64,000 bases of DNA from Sphaerosporella brunnea (Eukaryota > Ascomycota > Pezizomycetes > Pezizales > Pyronemataceae), in assembly GCA_008704415.1 (NCBI GenBank), contig VXIS01000029.1:124001-188000 (forward strand), in the 5' to 3' direction. Positions 22,110 through 33,468 of the stretch are shown piece after piece (the stretch's first letter is position 1; each line of letters begins with the position of its first letter). A model generated the notes under the pieces. It did no database searches. It was not told the DNA's origin and saw nothing but the letters and a program-made list of their open reading frames with translations. Position numbers and translations under genes: made by a program.

Positions 22110-23060
22110 GCAAACCCATCTACATATCCTAAGCCTTTGCCAAAACACCCATAACAACGCCTCTGACAGCCTCCCGACAACCAGCCATTTCTGCCACCCC
22201 CATATCCCCTGTGCCCTCTCTCTCCCATCTGCCTTACCCGTGACGGTAGTCGTTGCACCCTCCTCGCCTCCAAACACCCTCACTTCCTTCCTTCTCCACG
22301 ATTCGTGCCCATTCACAAACTGCACCACCGCCTTTCCCATCTCCGCGCCAACCTTACTCGCACTAGTCTTGGGTTAATTCCTGAGCATGTAAGCCAGGTC
22401 AAGAATATGATTCGCCTGTCCGATCCACGGTTTCGCAGGGCCAGCAGAGAAGGAGTTCAACTGGTTGAAGTGGTAGAGATACGTTGGTACCTCACTCTCC
22501 ATCGCTCTGGCTGCGGCAGGAGCAAAGAAAGCCCAATCCGTGAGGATACCCCACAGCTTTCCCTTGGCGACTCCCGGGACGAGGCGAGTATAAAGCTCCA
22601 CAAATCCCGAATCTGGCAACGCAGTCGAGAAGTATTCATGCAGTCTCTTCCCAGATACTCAGCGGGAGGCTTGGGAGGAATCAAGATACCACCGTCGTGG
22701 GCGCAGTCGCCAGCCATCACTGCCTCCAGCTTCTGTCCGCTGCCAGAGGTTAAGGGTGCAACTGGAGGGTAGTTTAGATCCGGCGACAGCTTCTCGTAGA
22801 GCTCTTTTTGCGGTGCGGAGGAGAGAGTGTTTATGAGCTCTTCCCCTGTGACCCCAAGTACCTTGCAGACACGAACTACTATGTCTTTGTGTGACGCTTC
22901 TGGGATTGCGGGTCGCAGGCCATCGCCGCTCGCTCATAAGCGCTGCTCTTTCACACCCGGAATTCCGGCCGCGGTGTGATGCGCCACTGCGGCTGCACCA
23001 GCCGACTGGCCGATCAGGGTGGTCCGGAGATGTTGTGGCAGATCCATGAGAGGGCCCTGC
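22110..23060 (-). pseudogene. Broken type-B carboxylesterase
   Basis: Minus-strand fragments of the alpha/beta-hydrolase carboxylesterase family in order: LRTTLIGQSAGAAAVAHH (about 23030-22975), holding the nucleophile elbow G-Q-S-A-G; then MAGDCAHDGGILIPPKPP near 22720; then YLYHFNQLNSF and GQANHILDLAYMLRN; and finally MGKAVVQFVNGHESW near 22340. They lie in different frames, with an in-frame TAA at 22374-22376 and another stop soon after the elbow. The N-terminal third, before the elbow, is missing. As read the gene is dead, though one of the breaks could be an unrecognised intron. Confidence 0.7.
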
Positions 23061-23404
23061 AAAACCTACTGTAATAGGCAATCAAAACAGCGCTAGCAGG
23101 GCGCAATCACCATAAATTGCATAAATGCCAAGCGCGCCTGCGGCTGATATGCCTAATTGGCGACCTTGGCACGCATACTTCGCAACTTGGCAGAACTAAT
23201 TTCCGGTTTGGCAATTTTGAAGTCCGGAAGAATGTTCCCAACCCACAGGTTAAAGGCGTGTAGTCGAGATTCTACGCTATGCATTCGCTTGACTAACGAG
23301 TCGTAACAACACGACAACGGCGTAGCGTCCACCTCATGTCTACTACTCTCCCTCTGATCCCTCCTCCTCAATAGCCAGATCTCTCCATCACGCTCTCAGC
23401 CATC

Positions 23405-24419
23405 ATGCCTCTCTTCAGCAAAAACAAATTCCCGGTGGACGGACGTGTTTGGCTCCCTTCTCCCTTCCCCTTTCTACCCCCATGCCACGTGCAGCAGAGT
23501 GCTGACATAACCGAGCTCACAGGTAGCAGTAATTACCGGCGGTTCCCAGGGCATGGGCAAAAGCGTTGCCATCCTGCTCGCGCAAAGGGGGGCCCACGTA
23601 GCCATCATCGCCCGGAACCCGGCCAAGCTCGACAGCGCGCTCGAAGAAATCCGCGCAGCCCGTCGCTCGGCCGAACAAAAAGTGTTCCTGTACTCGGCGG
23701 ACCTTACACGGGGCGGGGAGGCGGCGGCGGCACTAGCCGCGGTGCAGGCGGAGCTCGGCACGCCGGACATCGTGTGGACCTGCGCGGGTGGCACGCAGCC
23801 AGGTTACTTCAAAGACTACTCGAGCGCGGCTTTGGAGCGGGAAATTGGAATAAACTATTTCACGGTTATGCACACGGCGCATGCGGCGCTGCGGTTGATG
23901 ACTTCGGCGGGCGCGACCGAGGATGGCCGGAAGAGGCATATCGTGTTCACGTCGTCGGTGCTGGCGTTTTATCCGATCGCTGGATACAACAGCTATTCGC
24001 CCGCGAAGGCGGCGATCCGTGCCTTGGCCGATGGATTGAGGCAGGAGTGTTTACTCTACGATATTGATGTGCATGCTTGCTTTCCAGCCACCATCTATTC
24101 TCCCGGCTTCGAGGAGGAGCAGAAGACGAAGCCGGAATTGACAAAGATACTGGAGGGATCGGACGAGGGACAGACGCCGCAGCAGGTGGCAGAGGAGTGC
24201 TTGAAAGGGTTGGAGAGAGGGGAGGCGTTGGTGACTACCACGTTGATGGGGAGCGTTATTAGGGGCTCGGCTTGGGGCGGGTCGCCAAAGGGGTTCTTCG
24301 ATACGCTCTTTGCGATGGTGCTCGTATTGGTGTGGAGTGTTGTTGGGAGGGTCGTGGATGGGGATGTTGTCAAGTACAAGAAGAAGCTGGAGAAGGAGGG
24401 GAAGGCTGATGGGAAGTGA
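23405..24419 (+). CDS. TSC10: 3-ketodihydrosphingosine reductase
   Basis: 312 aa from exons 23405-23446 and 23523-24419; the join restores VDGR|VAVITGGSQGMGK. This is the SDR of sphingolipid synthesis that reduces 3-ketodihydrosphingosine to dihydrosphingosine with NADPH at the ER. Seen: TGGSQGMG cofactor loop (residues about 19-26), ARN after the second strand, CAGG, the serine block FTSSV, and the catalytic YNSYSPAK. C-terminal features typical of the family are the PATIYSPGFEEE loop and a hydrophobic segment (FDTLFAMVLVLVWSVVG) followed by a lysine-rich tail, fitting membrane anchoring. Donor GTTTGG is weak, but phase and homology fix it. Confidence 0.88.
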
Positions 24420-25640
24420 TGGCTTTTCGCATGATGGCAATCGGATACATTTGCGTAATTAATACAGTAATTTCAAGGGTGCGTCCCCTTACATATGCAT
24501 AATAAACGGAGGAGGAGTCTGCAATACACAATTCGACGACTCAAGCACACACCACATATTTTACAGGGCGCAGGTGCGTGTCCGGCAGTTCGAGTACCGC
24601 AGCAATATCGTCTCCGGTGCTTGAAGTCCCCCTACCACTCGCACACACAATTTACCCTTGGTGACGTCATCCTTCCTACACACCACCTGATTCGCGCTTA
24701 CCAGCCGCGACGTGGTGCCCTCTGATTGGCCTATACCTACCATCACGAACCCCACTTTTGCCTCAATGCCCTACTACTCCGCTTTCTTCCCAAGGAAGGG
24801 GGTCCTAACGCCCCGTGTACGATGTGCGGAATGTTCCGTCACTCTGAAGGAGCGTGCCGAGAGATAGAAGCAGGCCGTACTCGCTTCGATCTCCTTTTGG
24901 CGTTCACAAGGGAGCGAGCTGAGGCTGCCCATGTGTTCGCCGAATGGACGGAGGTGCACGAGGATATGAGGAAAGCTTCCGCCCTACTTTCAGATCCGAC
25001 GACGCGCGATGCGGAGATGCAGGACGCGGGCTCGGACTCCCCTCCGGCCGCCTCCCTCCCCGCCGGCTTTTTAGGACGGCAGTCCGCCGCCGCCTTCAAG
25101 GTAGGATATGATGCCAGCATGGCCAGTTTGGTCACGGTCGTACTTGAGCTGAAAGGTACGCTGAGAACGGAGAGCTTCTGGTTCAACTCAAGGGGCTCGA
25201 AGCGGAAAGCCCTCGAACTACGACGGTATCACACGGGGCGACCCAGACGCTGCCCGCACCCCCGCCCCCACCCGTAACGACGACGGCGGAAACGCCGGCA
25301 GCTCCACGTGCTGCGGCAAAGTCGAAACGTAAGCGCGCCGGGCGGTCTAGCCCGCTTTTTTTTTTTTTTTTTGAGTTTCCGCAATCAATTTTTCTTTAAT
25401 TTTTAAAGTATCCGGACACCTAAAAATCCCTCTCCTAATCCGGGTAACCTAACCCGCACCCGGCACTTAGACGAACACCCCACCAAGCTCCCAGAGCTCC
25501 CCCGCAGCAATCTTTATCGCGGCCTCTTCCCAGTGGCCAAAGTATCCAAACTCCTGACGAACTCACGGCGCGTGCAATAATTCGTAGGGGTAGGTATTGG
25601 AGTCCAGGGAGAGACGAGGAGGAGGAGGAGGAGAAGGAGA
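24420..25640. other. Decayed region upstream of the Tc1-like element
   Basis: A frame open from about 24726 to 25277 has no early ATG (first at about 24822), contains a C-x2-C-x8-C string (CTMCGMFRHSEGAC) and changes frame near 25277. It may be a remnant of mobile-element protein, but no family is recognised. A run of about 18 T lies at 25359-25376. Confidence 0.4.
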
Positions 25641-25649
25641 AGGAGAAGG

Positions 25650-27221
25650 ATGAGGAGGAGGAGCTTGAGGACCGGCGCTGATGAGAATGCTGTAGGGCCA
25701 GAAGCCACTCCACGGCGTCGCGCTTCTATTGTCACTCTGGCAAGGCTCGGTATCGGCTTTAGAAAAATAGAGGAGATGACCGGTGTTAAAAAATCAACTG
25801 CAAACGAAGTTTTCCCGAACGCTGTAAAAAATGCAACAGATAGGCGGGCTTCTCTCACCGGGAGCTCAGCGCTGGATGCAAGCTCGGCGATGAGTGAGCC
25901 TGAAGAGCGTTTGCGCAATGCTGAAGACATTTGGATACCAATAAATTTTGGGCTCGCATTGAGGACGGCGTACAGAGGCTGAACCTATGTGACTCCAGGT
26001 CCTCGGGCCCTAAACCAGCGCAATCCGATCCGAAGAAACTAGCAAAAAAGCCTGAGTCAGAGAGAGCACTTGGTGCGGAGCTATCGCTACTGGAGCTTAT
26101 TGCGGCGGATGTTTTGGACCCGAAAAAAAGAACAGGTTGGCCTCAGGTTCTTACCAAAGCGGAGAAGGATCACCTCGTTGCAACTACAAAGCGGGATTTA
26201 AGACACGGCGGATGCGCCTTGTAGATCTGCGGCGGGAAGCAGGTCTTTCTCATTTCAGCGATGCTATAGTGTTAAAAGCACTTCACGAGCAGGGGGCTTA
26301 AGGCCTATATGGAAGAATTCAAGTTTATTCTCTCGAGCGAAAACAAGCAAGCCCGTTTGGTTTATTGTCAGGCCCGGCAACATTGGGAGATAAGGAGTGG
26401 TCGAATTGCGATTTTACGGATGAGATGGCAATTGAAGTATACGGGACTTTTGGTGTGTGTTTGGCTTGGAGAGATCAAAGTGGAAAGTGGGAAGACGATT
26501 GTGTTGGGGCATAGAAGAAGCAAGAACCATCGGTAATGTGTTGGGGGTTCATTATGTGGAATTACAAGGGACCATTCCACATTTGGGACCCGAAAACTAA
26601 GGAGGAACGTGCAGCAGCCGCAATAAAAATTCCTAAACTCAACGCTGAGTATGAAGCGGATGACGGAATGATGAATGGAAGGCTTCAAGGGAGTGGCAGG
26701 AGCTGCGAGAGCGGGAGCTGAATGAGGCTAGAGAAATCTGAGCGGCTGCACTGGCGAAAGGAAAAAAAAACCACCAAAAACGACGCAGTTGTGGCGGGGA
26801 AAGGGCTGTAGAATCGGCTCCTGGCGGTATGTCCAACAGGTTTGCAGGCCTGTTCTGTGGCCAGAATGCAAAGGACTTATAGTGGAGAATCTGAACTTTA
26901 TCCTCATGGAGGACGGTGCTGCATCGCACGGATCTGAATACACAACACAAGAGTGGGTCCGCAAGGGGTGTACAAAAGATGGACTGGCCACCGAACTCGC
27001 CGGACTTCAACCCTATTAAGCGTATTTGGGCCCTGATGAAGCGGCGGATTCAAACTCGTCGAGGCTGTCAACGGATCACCACGGTCAAGCAGTTGAAGCA
27101 GATTTTGCAGGAAGGATGGGATAAGATTACGATCGAGGAGACCAACGCTGAAATTGCAAAGCTGACGACGATTATGCGGGGCTGTATTAAGGTAAATGGT
27201 GGAAATAAATATCATGCTTGA
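25650..27221 (+). mobile_element. Decayed Tc1/mariner-type transposon (DDE transposase remnant)
   Basis: Transposase pieces are found in order, but across several frames. A helix-turn-helix block (ASIVTLARLGIGFRKIEEM) is near 25710-25780. EEFKFILSSENKQARLVYC is at about 26310-26370. DFTDEMAIEVYGTFGV, in another frame near 26413-26460, carries the first catalytic Asp. GPFHIWDPKTKEER follows at about 26568. LMEDGAASH (26903-26929) carries the second Asp, and SPDFNPIKRIWALMKRR (about 26997-27050) is the D-E region seen in fungal DDE_3 elements, though its glutamate reads as lysine (NPIK for NPIE). It is inactive. Clear terminal inverted repeats were not found; both flanks are T-run-rich. Confidence 0.82.
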
Positions 27222-27758
27222 AGCCCCGTTCCTTTTTTTTCGCATTTTTTTTTTTTTTGATTTTCAAGAAACCATTTTTTCCCCCTGTAATTTCACACTC
27301 TATTCTTACGCCTTTTTTTTTTTTTTGAGCATATGCTCGTCTTTTTGGGGCCACAATTGAGCAAGATATGATTTTTTTCGTGATGTTGAGTCTTCACCAG
27401 TGGAAAATCGCCGGAAGTGGGTATAGTAAAGTAAGCCTTACCATCTGGAGAACAACTACATAACCATTTTCCTGCTCATGTCTCAGCCCGCTCTTTGGTA
27501 CAAAGGTGATAGGGTCTCCTGTGGCCCACTATGATACGAGGTTCTACAAGCCGAAAGCACATCTCGCAACCCAAAGCCTCGACCTCGGCTTCCCCGGGAG
27601 GCCGCCAACATTCACGCTAGCCATGCCCCCCACCTCCTTTATCGATAAGCGCTGCCCCACCATCTCCCCGCATCGCGATGCCGATGGCCATGTGGAGATT
27701 CGCTATTAAGGTGGTGGCCGTCGCGATGCGCTAAACACCAGCAAAGACCAGCACAAAC
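27222..27758. other. Intergenic, T-rich flank of the transposon
   Basis: Several runs of 8-15 T between 27232 and 27326; no gene seen. Confidence 0.5.
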
Positions 27759-28713
27759 ATGTCCTCGGTAACCGTAACCAGCGCCGACCTCTCCGCTCTC
27801 GCCGGCAAAAACTGCATCATAACAGGAGGCTCCACCGGCATCGGCGAAGCCACCGTGAAGCTGCTCTTCGGCAAGCCCTCTCTCTCTCTCTCTGTCCTAG
27901 CCCCTAGCTCTAACACGTCTCCACGCAGACCACGGCGCAACCGTTACCATCGGCGACATCAACGACGCAGTTGGCGAAGCCCTCGCCGCGTCGTTTCCAG
28001 AGCGCGTCAGCTATGTGCATTGCGATGTCAGTTCCTGGGAATCGGTGCTCTCCCTCTTCTCAGCGGCAGCGAAACAGGGGCCCATCGACATCGTCTTCTC
28101 GAACGCAGGCGTGACGGGGAAGGAGCAGCTTCTGGAGGACACATTCACATCTTCGGGGGAGCTGGCGGCACCAACGTTCCCCGACGTCGCCGTGAACCTG
28201 ACGGGCACGCTCCACATGACCAAGCTCGCGCTGCACCACTTCCGCAAAACCGGGACGGGGAGACTCGTCCTCACCGGCAGTGCAGCCAGCTACCTGGACA
28301 CTCCGCCGCTGTGGAACTATTCCGCGGCCAAGCATGGAGTCCTGGGGCTGATGCGGGCGCTGCGCTGCCAGGTCCGCGAGTGGGGCGATGTCACGGTTAA
28401 TATGATTGCGCCGTGGTTCACGTTGACTCCGATGGCGGCTACGCTGGGGCCGAAGTGGGGGGATAGGCCGGCTAATTCCCCCGCCGGAGTGGCGAAGGCG
28501 CTGGCTTTTGCCGCCACGGGGAAGGAGTGGAGAGATGGTGGTGTTGGCGGGAAGACGAAGCTTGGGGACCCCGTCAATGGGTGCACCTTTTGGGTTGGGG
28601 GTGATGAGATTGTGGAGTTTGAACGTGCTACTAGGGAGGCGAGGACCTTGTGGATGGGAGAGACGTTGACGCTGGCTGTGAATGAGGGGCAAGAGGCGCT
28701 GGGTGGGTGGTAA
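27759..28713 (+). CDS. Short-chain dehydrogenase/reductase with a GC-AG intron
   Basis: 298 aa from exons 27759-27870 and 27929-28713. The intron opens GCAAGC, not GT, and ends CCACGCAG. Only this join restores the SDR sequence KLLF|DHGATVTIGDIND after the cofactor loop IITGGSTGIGEA. Other motifs: HCDVSSW, SNAGV, the serine block VLTGSAASY and the catalytic YSAAKHG. It belongs to the same broad 15-PGDH-like group as the SDR at 5 kb but is only distantly similar to it. Substrate unknown. The intron body carries a (CT)n tract (about 27880-27893). Confidence 0.83.
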
Positions 28714-29274
28714 AAAGGGGGGTGGACGCACGAATTCATCAGGAGAAAAATCTCGCACTTCAGTTCCCGATGATGATGTTCCGGATATCCCTCCACACTT
28801 TACGCTCCCCTTCAAAACTACTGGCTCATGATCGGCATCAAGTGGCGCAGTCACTGAGCCACCTCTCAGTAAGTTCCTGCGATCATCTCTGCCATAACCT
28901 CTTGGATCCTGTGGCGCCAATCGACGATTGAGAGTGCCCCTCATCCGCTATGATCCTGTCCGCGAATAATAGCCTCAGAGTCACCGAACGGGTACTGTAC
29001 ACGGGCAGTAAAGAAAAAAACATCAAACCAAATCAATTGTCCATACTATCTCCGAAGATGCCGTCCGATACATACCTGCTGCAATATTTAGTAGGCAAGC
29101 TGTATCTACAAAACAAACAAACTATCCAACTCCCCAACGTCCGCCTTCCTCACGCGAAACTAGAACTTTTTTTTAAAAAAAATTTTTTTAATTTTTTTTT
29201 TTTTTAATTTTTTTAAATTTTTTGAACGTCGTGACGTGTTTACCTAGACATACGGTCTGAGATGCTGGAATCAA
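28714..29274. other. Intergenic with A/T homopolymer block
   Basis: Runs of T and A occupy about 29167-29222. No gene seen. Confidence 0.6.
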
Positions 29275-30600
29275 TTAGTAGTGGTAGTACTTCTCAATGC
29301 AGTCGGGGTCCCAGACGTCATCTGCCTCGAGGTAAGGCTGGGACAAGAACTTAGGGGCCTCAGTTTCAACCTTAGTGCCGGAATCCTCAGGGCCAGTGTC
29401 AAGCTCGGAGCCGGAAGCATCAGGGTCAGCGGCGAGATTGGGTCCAGGGTCTCTGTAGCAGGCAGACTCGGTGTCAAGCTTAGATCCCGAACTGTCGGCG
29501 CCAGTGTCTAGCGTCAACTGAGACTCCTCGGCCTTGACCGCGCCCTTGGTCTCGTCGTTGCAATCCAAAGGGCTAGGTGTAGCAAGCGGGCGGCGAGGAA
29601 GCCGGTAAATGTCGTGCGCTCGCTTGGGTTTTCTAGGGCTCCGATGCTCACGAGGCCCGAAGTTCCGACGTCTGCGAGTGGTGGTGGCCGTGACCTCGGC
29701 AGTAGCGTTGAGGTTTGGTCCAGAACCAACCGCCCGAGTGTCGACCTGGGGGGCACCACTACTACCCTTCGAAGACTTGCGTGTAGTGTCCGAGGTGTAC
29801 GTAGGTCTGTAACCGCCATTGAAGGCCTTGCGGCTGCCGTCCCCGAAGAAACGACGCCTACCGGGGGTGTGAATGGTGGATTGATCCTCGCTGTCAAGCT
29901 TGAATGCCGACACATGGGCTCTGTTTCCGATGCCGGGATCCTCAATCGCCTGCGCAAAGTTGGGCGTGGTGCTGCGAACCGGCGTGTGATACCAGTTGGA
30001 GGGTTCCGGTCCATCGGTATCTCCTCCCCCTCTGAAGCCGCCACGTCTACCAGGGGTAGACAGTACGAACTCATCTGCGTCGGTGTAGGGCTTTGGTCCA
30101 GCCTCGACCATCGCGGTGTCAGACTCGTGCTCCTGCAAAGTAGATATGGCCTTATCAGGACCCGCAGCCGGCGTGTGATCAAACCCGTGGGCTGGCTTGG
30201 ATTTATTGGCGCTCCTCCCCCAGCGGCGGCGGCGACCTCTATTGGGCGGCTGAGACCGGTTGTGCGCGCTCACAGACACAACTGTGTCGACAGGCTGGTC
30301 ATACGGGGAAACCCCGGGAGGGCCTCGGTGGTTGAAATCCCTCGAATCCGAGTATTTGGTGCTGTCGAAACGATGACCTGAAAGTCCCAGAACCGGAGTG
30401 GCATCCTGATGCGTAGACTTCTCAAGAACGTCCTCACGAAAACGAGACGTAGTTGGGCTACAGGGGCTGGAGTAACGAGGCGGAGGACCACCTCGCTGGT
30501 CGCTGCGGCGCGTCTGGTCCTCGCCGCTGAACTGGTGACGACGACGACGCGGGGTGGTCGTAGTTCCACCGCGTCTGTGTCTGCCGCGGCCTCTGCCCAT
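29275..30600 (-). CDS. Arginine/glycine-rich disordered protein, likely nucleic-acid binding
   Basis: 441 aa from ATG at 30600 (MGRGRGRHRRGG); the frame is open to 30777, but the upstream part is serine/hydrophobic and looks like 5' UTR. The protein is strongly basic, with RGG/RGR patches at the N-terminus, a mid-region GRRGGFRGGG, and a repeated HTPGRR / STPGRR motif. The C-terminal third is acidic with repeats of the form SGS-LDT(G/E). No folded domain is recognised. Proteins of this make-up often bind RNA; that is inference. Neighbouring 31,079-31,735 encodes a zinc-knuckle protein on the same strand. Confidence 0.6.
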   Translation of the reverse strand: MGRGRGRHRRGGTTTTPRRRRHQFSGEDQTRRSDQRGGPPPRYSSPCSPTTSRFREDVLEKSTHQDATPVLGLSGHRFDSTKYSDSRDFNHRGPPGVSPYDQPVDTVVSVSAHNRSQPPNRGRRRRWGRSANKSKPAHGFDHTPAAGPDKAISTLQEHESDTAMVEAGPKPYTDADEFVLSTPGRRGGFRGGGDTDGPEPSNWYHTPVRSTTPNFAQAIEDPGIGNRAHVSAFKLDSEDQSTIHTPGRRRFFGDGSRKAFNGGYRPTYTSDTTRKSSKGSSGAPQVDTRAVGSGPNLNATAEVTATTTRRRRNFGPREHRSPRKPKRAHDIYRLPRRPLATPSPLDCNDETKGAVKAEESQLTLDTGADSSGSKLDTESACYRDPGPNLAADPDASGSELDTGPEDSGTKVETEAPKFLSQPYLEADDVWDPDCIEKYYHY

Positions 30601-31078
30601 TGCAGTTAGGCGATGAGAGGGGGGATTGACGAAGAAGGGGGGATGATACAGCCAGCCGGATATGCTGTGCTGTATTGGTGGTTGGTAGTCAAAGATGAGA
30701 GATGAAAGGTGGAAGATGGTCGAGGAGGAGGAAGAGCCACGGCTGCCAAAGAAACTATTACAATGGCGTCGGATCATGGTTCAGGATTGTTGTGACGTTG
30801 TTTGGACGTCGGAGACTGCGAAGGAAGATACGGCATTTCACGTAACGTGAGAAAACATGACCGGACGCCGAGCTCAACGCCTAGTGATTAAGAGATCAAA
30901 AAAAAACCCATTGATTTCATTAGTTTCTTCCAGCTATACCGCCATACCATATCGACAGAAATTCCGGGTCAACATCAGACATTGGGTAGCTTGCCCCCTT
31001 TCCGTTCTCCCAGCACCAGGAAATCGATCAGTAAAACCTAAGCAGTTTCTAAAGCCCCAATCCTATCAGTCCTGTCAT

Positions 31079-31735
31079 CTAGTCGGCCTCTCCGCCATCC
31101 CCTTCATTCTCAAAACGACGCACTCTCAGACGCCCGCGCTCTCTCGAGTCGGGCAGACGCGGATCTCTCGTCCTACTGGTGCTCTTCGGCCCACGGCGGT
31201 GGCCATCGTGGGAACGCTTCGGCCGAGTCTCTGGATACCACGCCCGTCTGCCAAGTCTCACAGTGGGCCTTCCACGGGTCCCTTCCGGGCTGCTAACTCG
31301 CTTCGGCGACTGGCTCCTGTCATCTCGGGGTCTCGGCAATCGCTCTCCGGTTCGAGTAGCTGGCATTTCCGGTCGTGTGCCTTCGAAAGGTGAATCAAGC
31401 GGGCTGGGAGGTGGAAAGCGCAACAGCGACGATTGAGCATGGTTTCCCGGAGCTGACCCGAGCCTGAGGGGCAATCCTATGGGCAAGCTCTGCGGACACA
31501 GGTGTTCAAGATGGCCTTCAAGGCCGCAATGGAGGCAAAGAAGACTTGCTCGAAGGAGTGAAGGTTGGCTGTCGCCCGGAGGCATGGGATTTCCTTGAGT
31601 AGTCTCTGCGAGATGAAAACTCCAGCCCTGAGGACGACCCATCTGCCGGCTGTGGCTCTGACTCGGCGCCAGTGGGTTTGTCGTCGTGTTTTCTCGCTGC
31701 CGTCGTTTGGCTCGTCGCTTGCGGCCGGGCGCCAT
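31079..31735 (-). CDS. CCHC zinc-knuckle, arginine-rich protein
   Basis: 218 aa, start ATG at 31735. The N-terminus is a basic patch (MAPGRKRRAKRRQ). One zinc knuckle, CLHCGLEGHLEHLC, fits C-x2-C-x4-H-x4-C. The rest is disordered and rich in Arg, Ser and Pro, ending in an Arg/Asp/Glu-rich tail. Single CCHC knuckles bind single-stranded RNA or DNA, so an RNA-linked role is likely. The strong disorder and repeat-flanked setting leave open a domesticated Gag-like origin. It lies about 480 bp upstream of the RGG-rich gene, on the same strand. Confidence 0.55.
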   Translation of the reverse strand: MAPGRKRRAKRRQRENTTTNPLAPSQSHSRQMGRPQGWSFHLAETTQGNPMPPGDSQPSLLRASLLCLHCGLEGHLEHLCPQSLPIGLPLRLGSAPGNHAQSSLLRFPPPSPLDSPFEGTRPEMPATRTGERLPRPRDDRSQSPKRVSSPEGTRGRPTVRLGRRAWYPETRPKRSHDGHRRGPKSTSRTRDPRLPDSRERGRLRVRRFENEGDGGEAD

Positions 31736-31776
31736 TGCTAAGGCTCGGGTAGTCGGAGAGTCGTGGTGGGGCGGGG

Positions 31777-32220
31777 ATGGAGATCAAAGGATGTTTATGG
31801 AAGGGCGCCGGCTCTCATCTGGAGCAACATGGGTTAAGCATCGATGAGCACTCGCTTCGGATTCCCAAAGTGTTCTGTACCGAGTCTCTAGTATCGAACA
31901 CAACGTCGCTTCCAATGGACAACTGCCCTCTGCTCACTGAAATACGCTTGGCGATCGAAGAGCTAGCGAAAGAAACGATCCCGGCACGTATTTGGAGAGA
32001 TGTTTTGGGTACCAACTGGTCGTGTCTCACACTCAAGGCAGTGGTGTACAATATTCTGCCTGACGAGCAAGCTTTCGGAAAATTGGTTGAACCGCTCCTA
32101 TGGCAGAATTTGAGAGCTGAGAAGAGGATTTTGGTTGAGCTTTACGAGGATCGATATCTCGGCCTCATTATAGAAAGGGGGGATCAAAGCAGTGGGTTCC
32201 AGATTGGACTTCTCCAGTAA
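31777..32220 (+). CDS. Hypothetical protein, 147 aa
   Basis: ATG at 31777, with a second plausible start at 31915 giving 102 aa. It is divergent to the zinc-knuckle gene, only 41 bp away. Mixed helical, with a conserved-looking core (LLTEIRLAIEELAKETIPAR) and ending FQIGLLQ. No domain, signal or membrane segment is recognised. The acidic/helical composition differs from the surrounding disordered proteins. Confidence 0.4.
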   Translation: MEIKGCLWKGAGSHLEQHGLSIDEHSLRIPKVFCTESLVSNTTSLPMDNCPLLTEIRLAIEELAKETIPARIWRDVLGTNWSCLTLKAVVYNILPDEQAFGKLVEPLLWQNLRAEKRILVELYEDRYLGLIIERGDQSSGFQIGLLQ

Positions 32221-32897
32221 GGGGACCGAGTTTCAGTCACTGCAGGGCAAGATGATGCGAGTGGATTGGGGCATTACTGAGCGGCTGATGGCAAGCCGCG
32301 ATGGACCGAGTTTTCGTTGACAGAGTCAGTGGACTTGCGTTATTGCAAAGCGCCTTCAGGGCTTTTAAGGAAATTGTTTGACACAAGCTCCTGATATGGA
32401 GACGGGATAAGGGTTTGTCGGGAGCTGCTTGAGGCGGAGATTGTGTATAGAATATCGGTATTCCAGGCTGCGAACAATGCACAATGTTGTTGAAATTATT
32501 GGGCACTAACTCGGGCAGTTAGCAGTCAGTTGTCTGTGATGTGGATGGGTGCATGGTTCCAGGCAAAATTTTGAGCAACTGCTTTCAGGGGTAGAATGGG
32601 CTCGCTCGGAGGGAGAACGAACTGCTTGAATACTGGCAAGGAGCGGCGTGCACGGTTGGCAGTGACGCGATATATACGATCATTCGAGGTATGCTGTGTG
32701 TACGAGTGCAAAGATCCTTTCAGGCATGGATGTGTCCACAGGCGGATGGCTGAGGCACTCAGGAGCAACACAGGTGACAGCCATTTCAACGAGCTCAATT
32801 GAACCCCCAATAATACAAGCACACTTCTGTCTCCATCGATAGAACAATCCCCCCACAAAGCGAAACAAATGAAAAAAGCCACAAAAAGAGAACCAAG
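32221..32897. other. Intergenic; 3' side of the membrane-protein gene
   Basis: A minus-strand hydrophobic frame (32680-32967) overlaps the end of the gene below in another phase and could be an alternative last exon; otherwise nothing is seen. Confidence 0.35.
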
Positions 32898-33468
32898 TCA
32901 TATACATGTACCCAATGCTTGCAAAGGCCATCTGAAAACCAGCAAGAGCAATCCACCAATCACCCACCCCGGCGTCAAACAGAAAACTTCAAAATACATC
33001 ACAATAATCTCCCCTACTGCCGACCAGCCAATACCAGAGTTCCCATCGTTTGTCGTTGGTGATTGCTGAGGATAGAAACATCGTGCCCGCATCGGCACGG
33101 AATACCCAGCATGCACAGCGTGGAGCAAACGAAACTGCATCCAAAGCCACTTTTTCTGTACATCTGAAAATCCTCGTCCGGTTGTTTCAGCACTTCCTCC
33201 TGTATCAGAAGATTCGAATCAAACCAAATGTCATTTATCCAATCCCCACACGTTCTTTCAAGTCCCAGTGCTCGACTATGCAAGCCATTCTGCGGTCCCA
33301 GTACTCGCCAAAGCATGCGTAGTTGCAAGCGGCCAACATGCCGCGACTTGTTGGTAAAGCGACGGAATCGGATCTGAGGACGACTGCAATTTCGGGAGGA
33401 ACGAAGCGGCGATTGTGAGGTTTGAACCGCTTTAGCACGCGATTGCGAAGCTTGTGCTGCTTGAACAT
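32898..33468 (-). CDS. Small predicted membrane protein, two exons
   Basis: 172 aa from exons 33468-33252 and 33199-32898; the 52-bp intron (GTGTGG...ACAG) keeps one frame (KE|R|GSAETTG). The N-terminus is basic (MFKQHKLRNRVLKRFKPHNRR). A hydrophobic stretch near the C-terminus (GEIIVMYFEVFCLTPG then WVIGGLLLLVFRW) could span the membrane once or twice. No family recognised. Support is the clean intron and the length of the joined frame; a different exon-2 phase is also open, so the C-terminus is uncertain. Confidence 0.45.
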
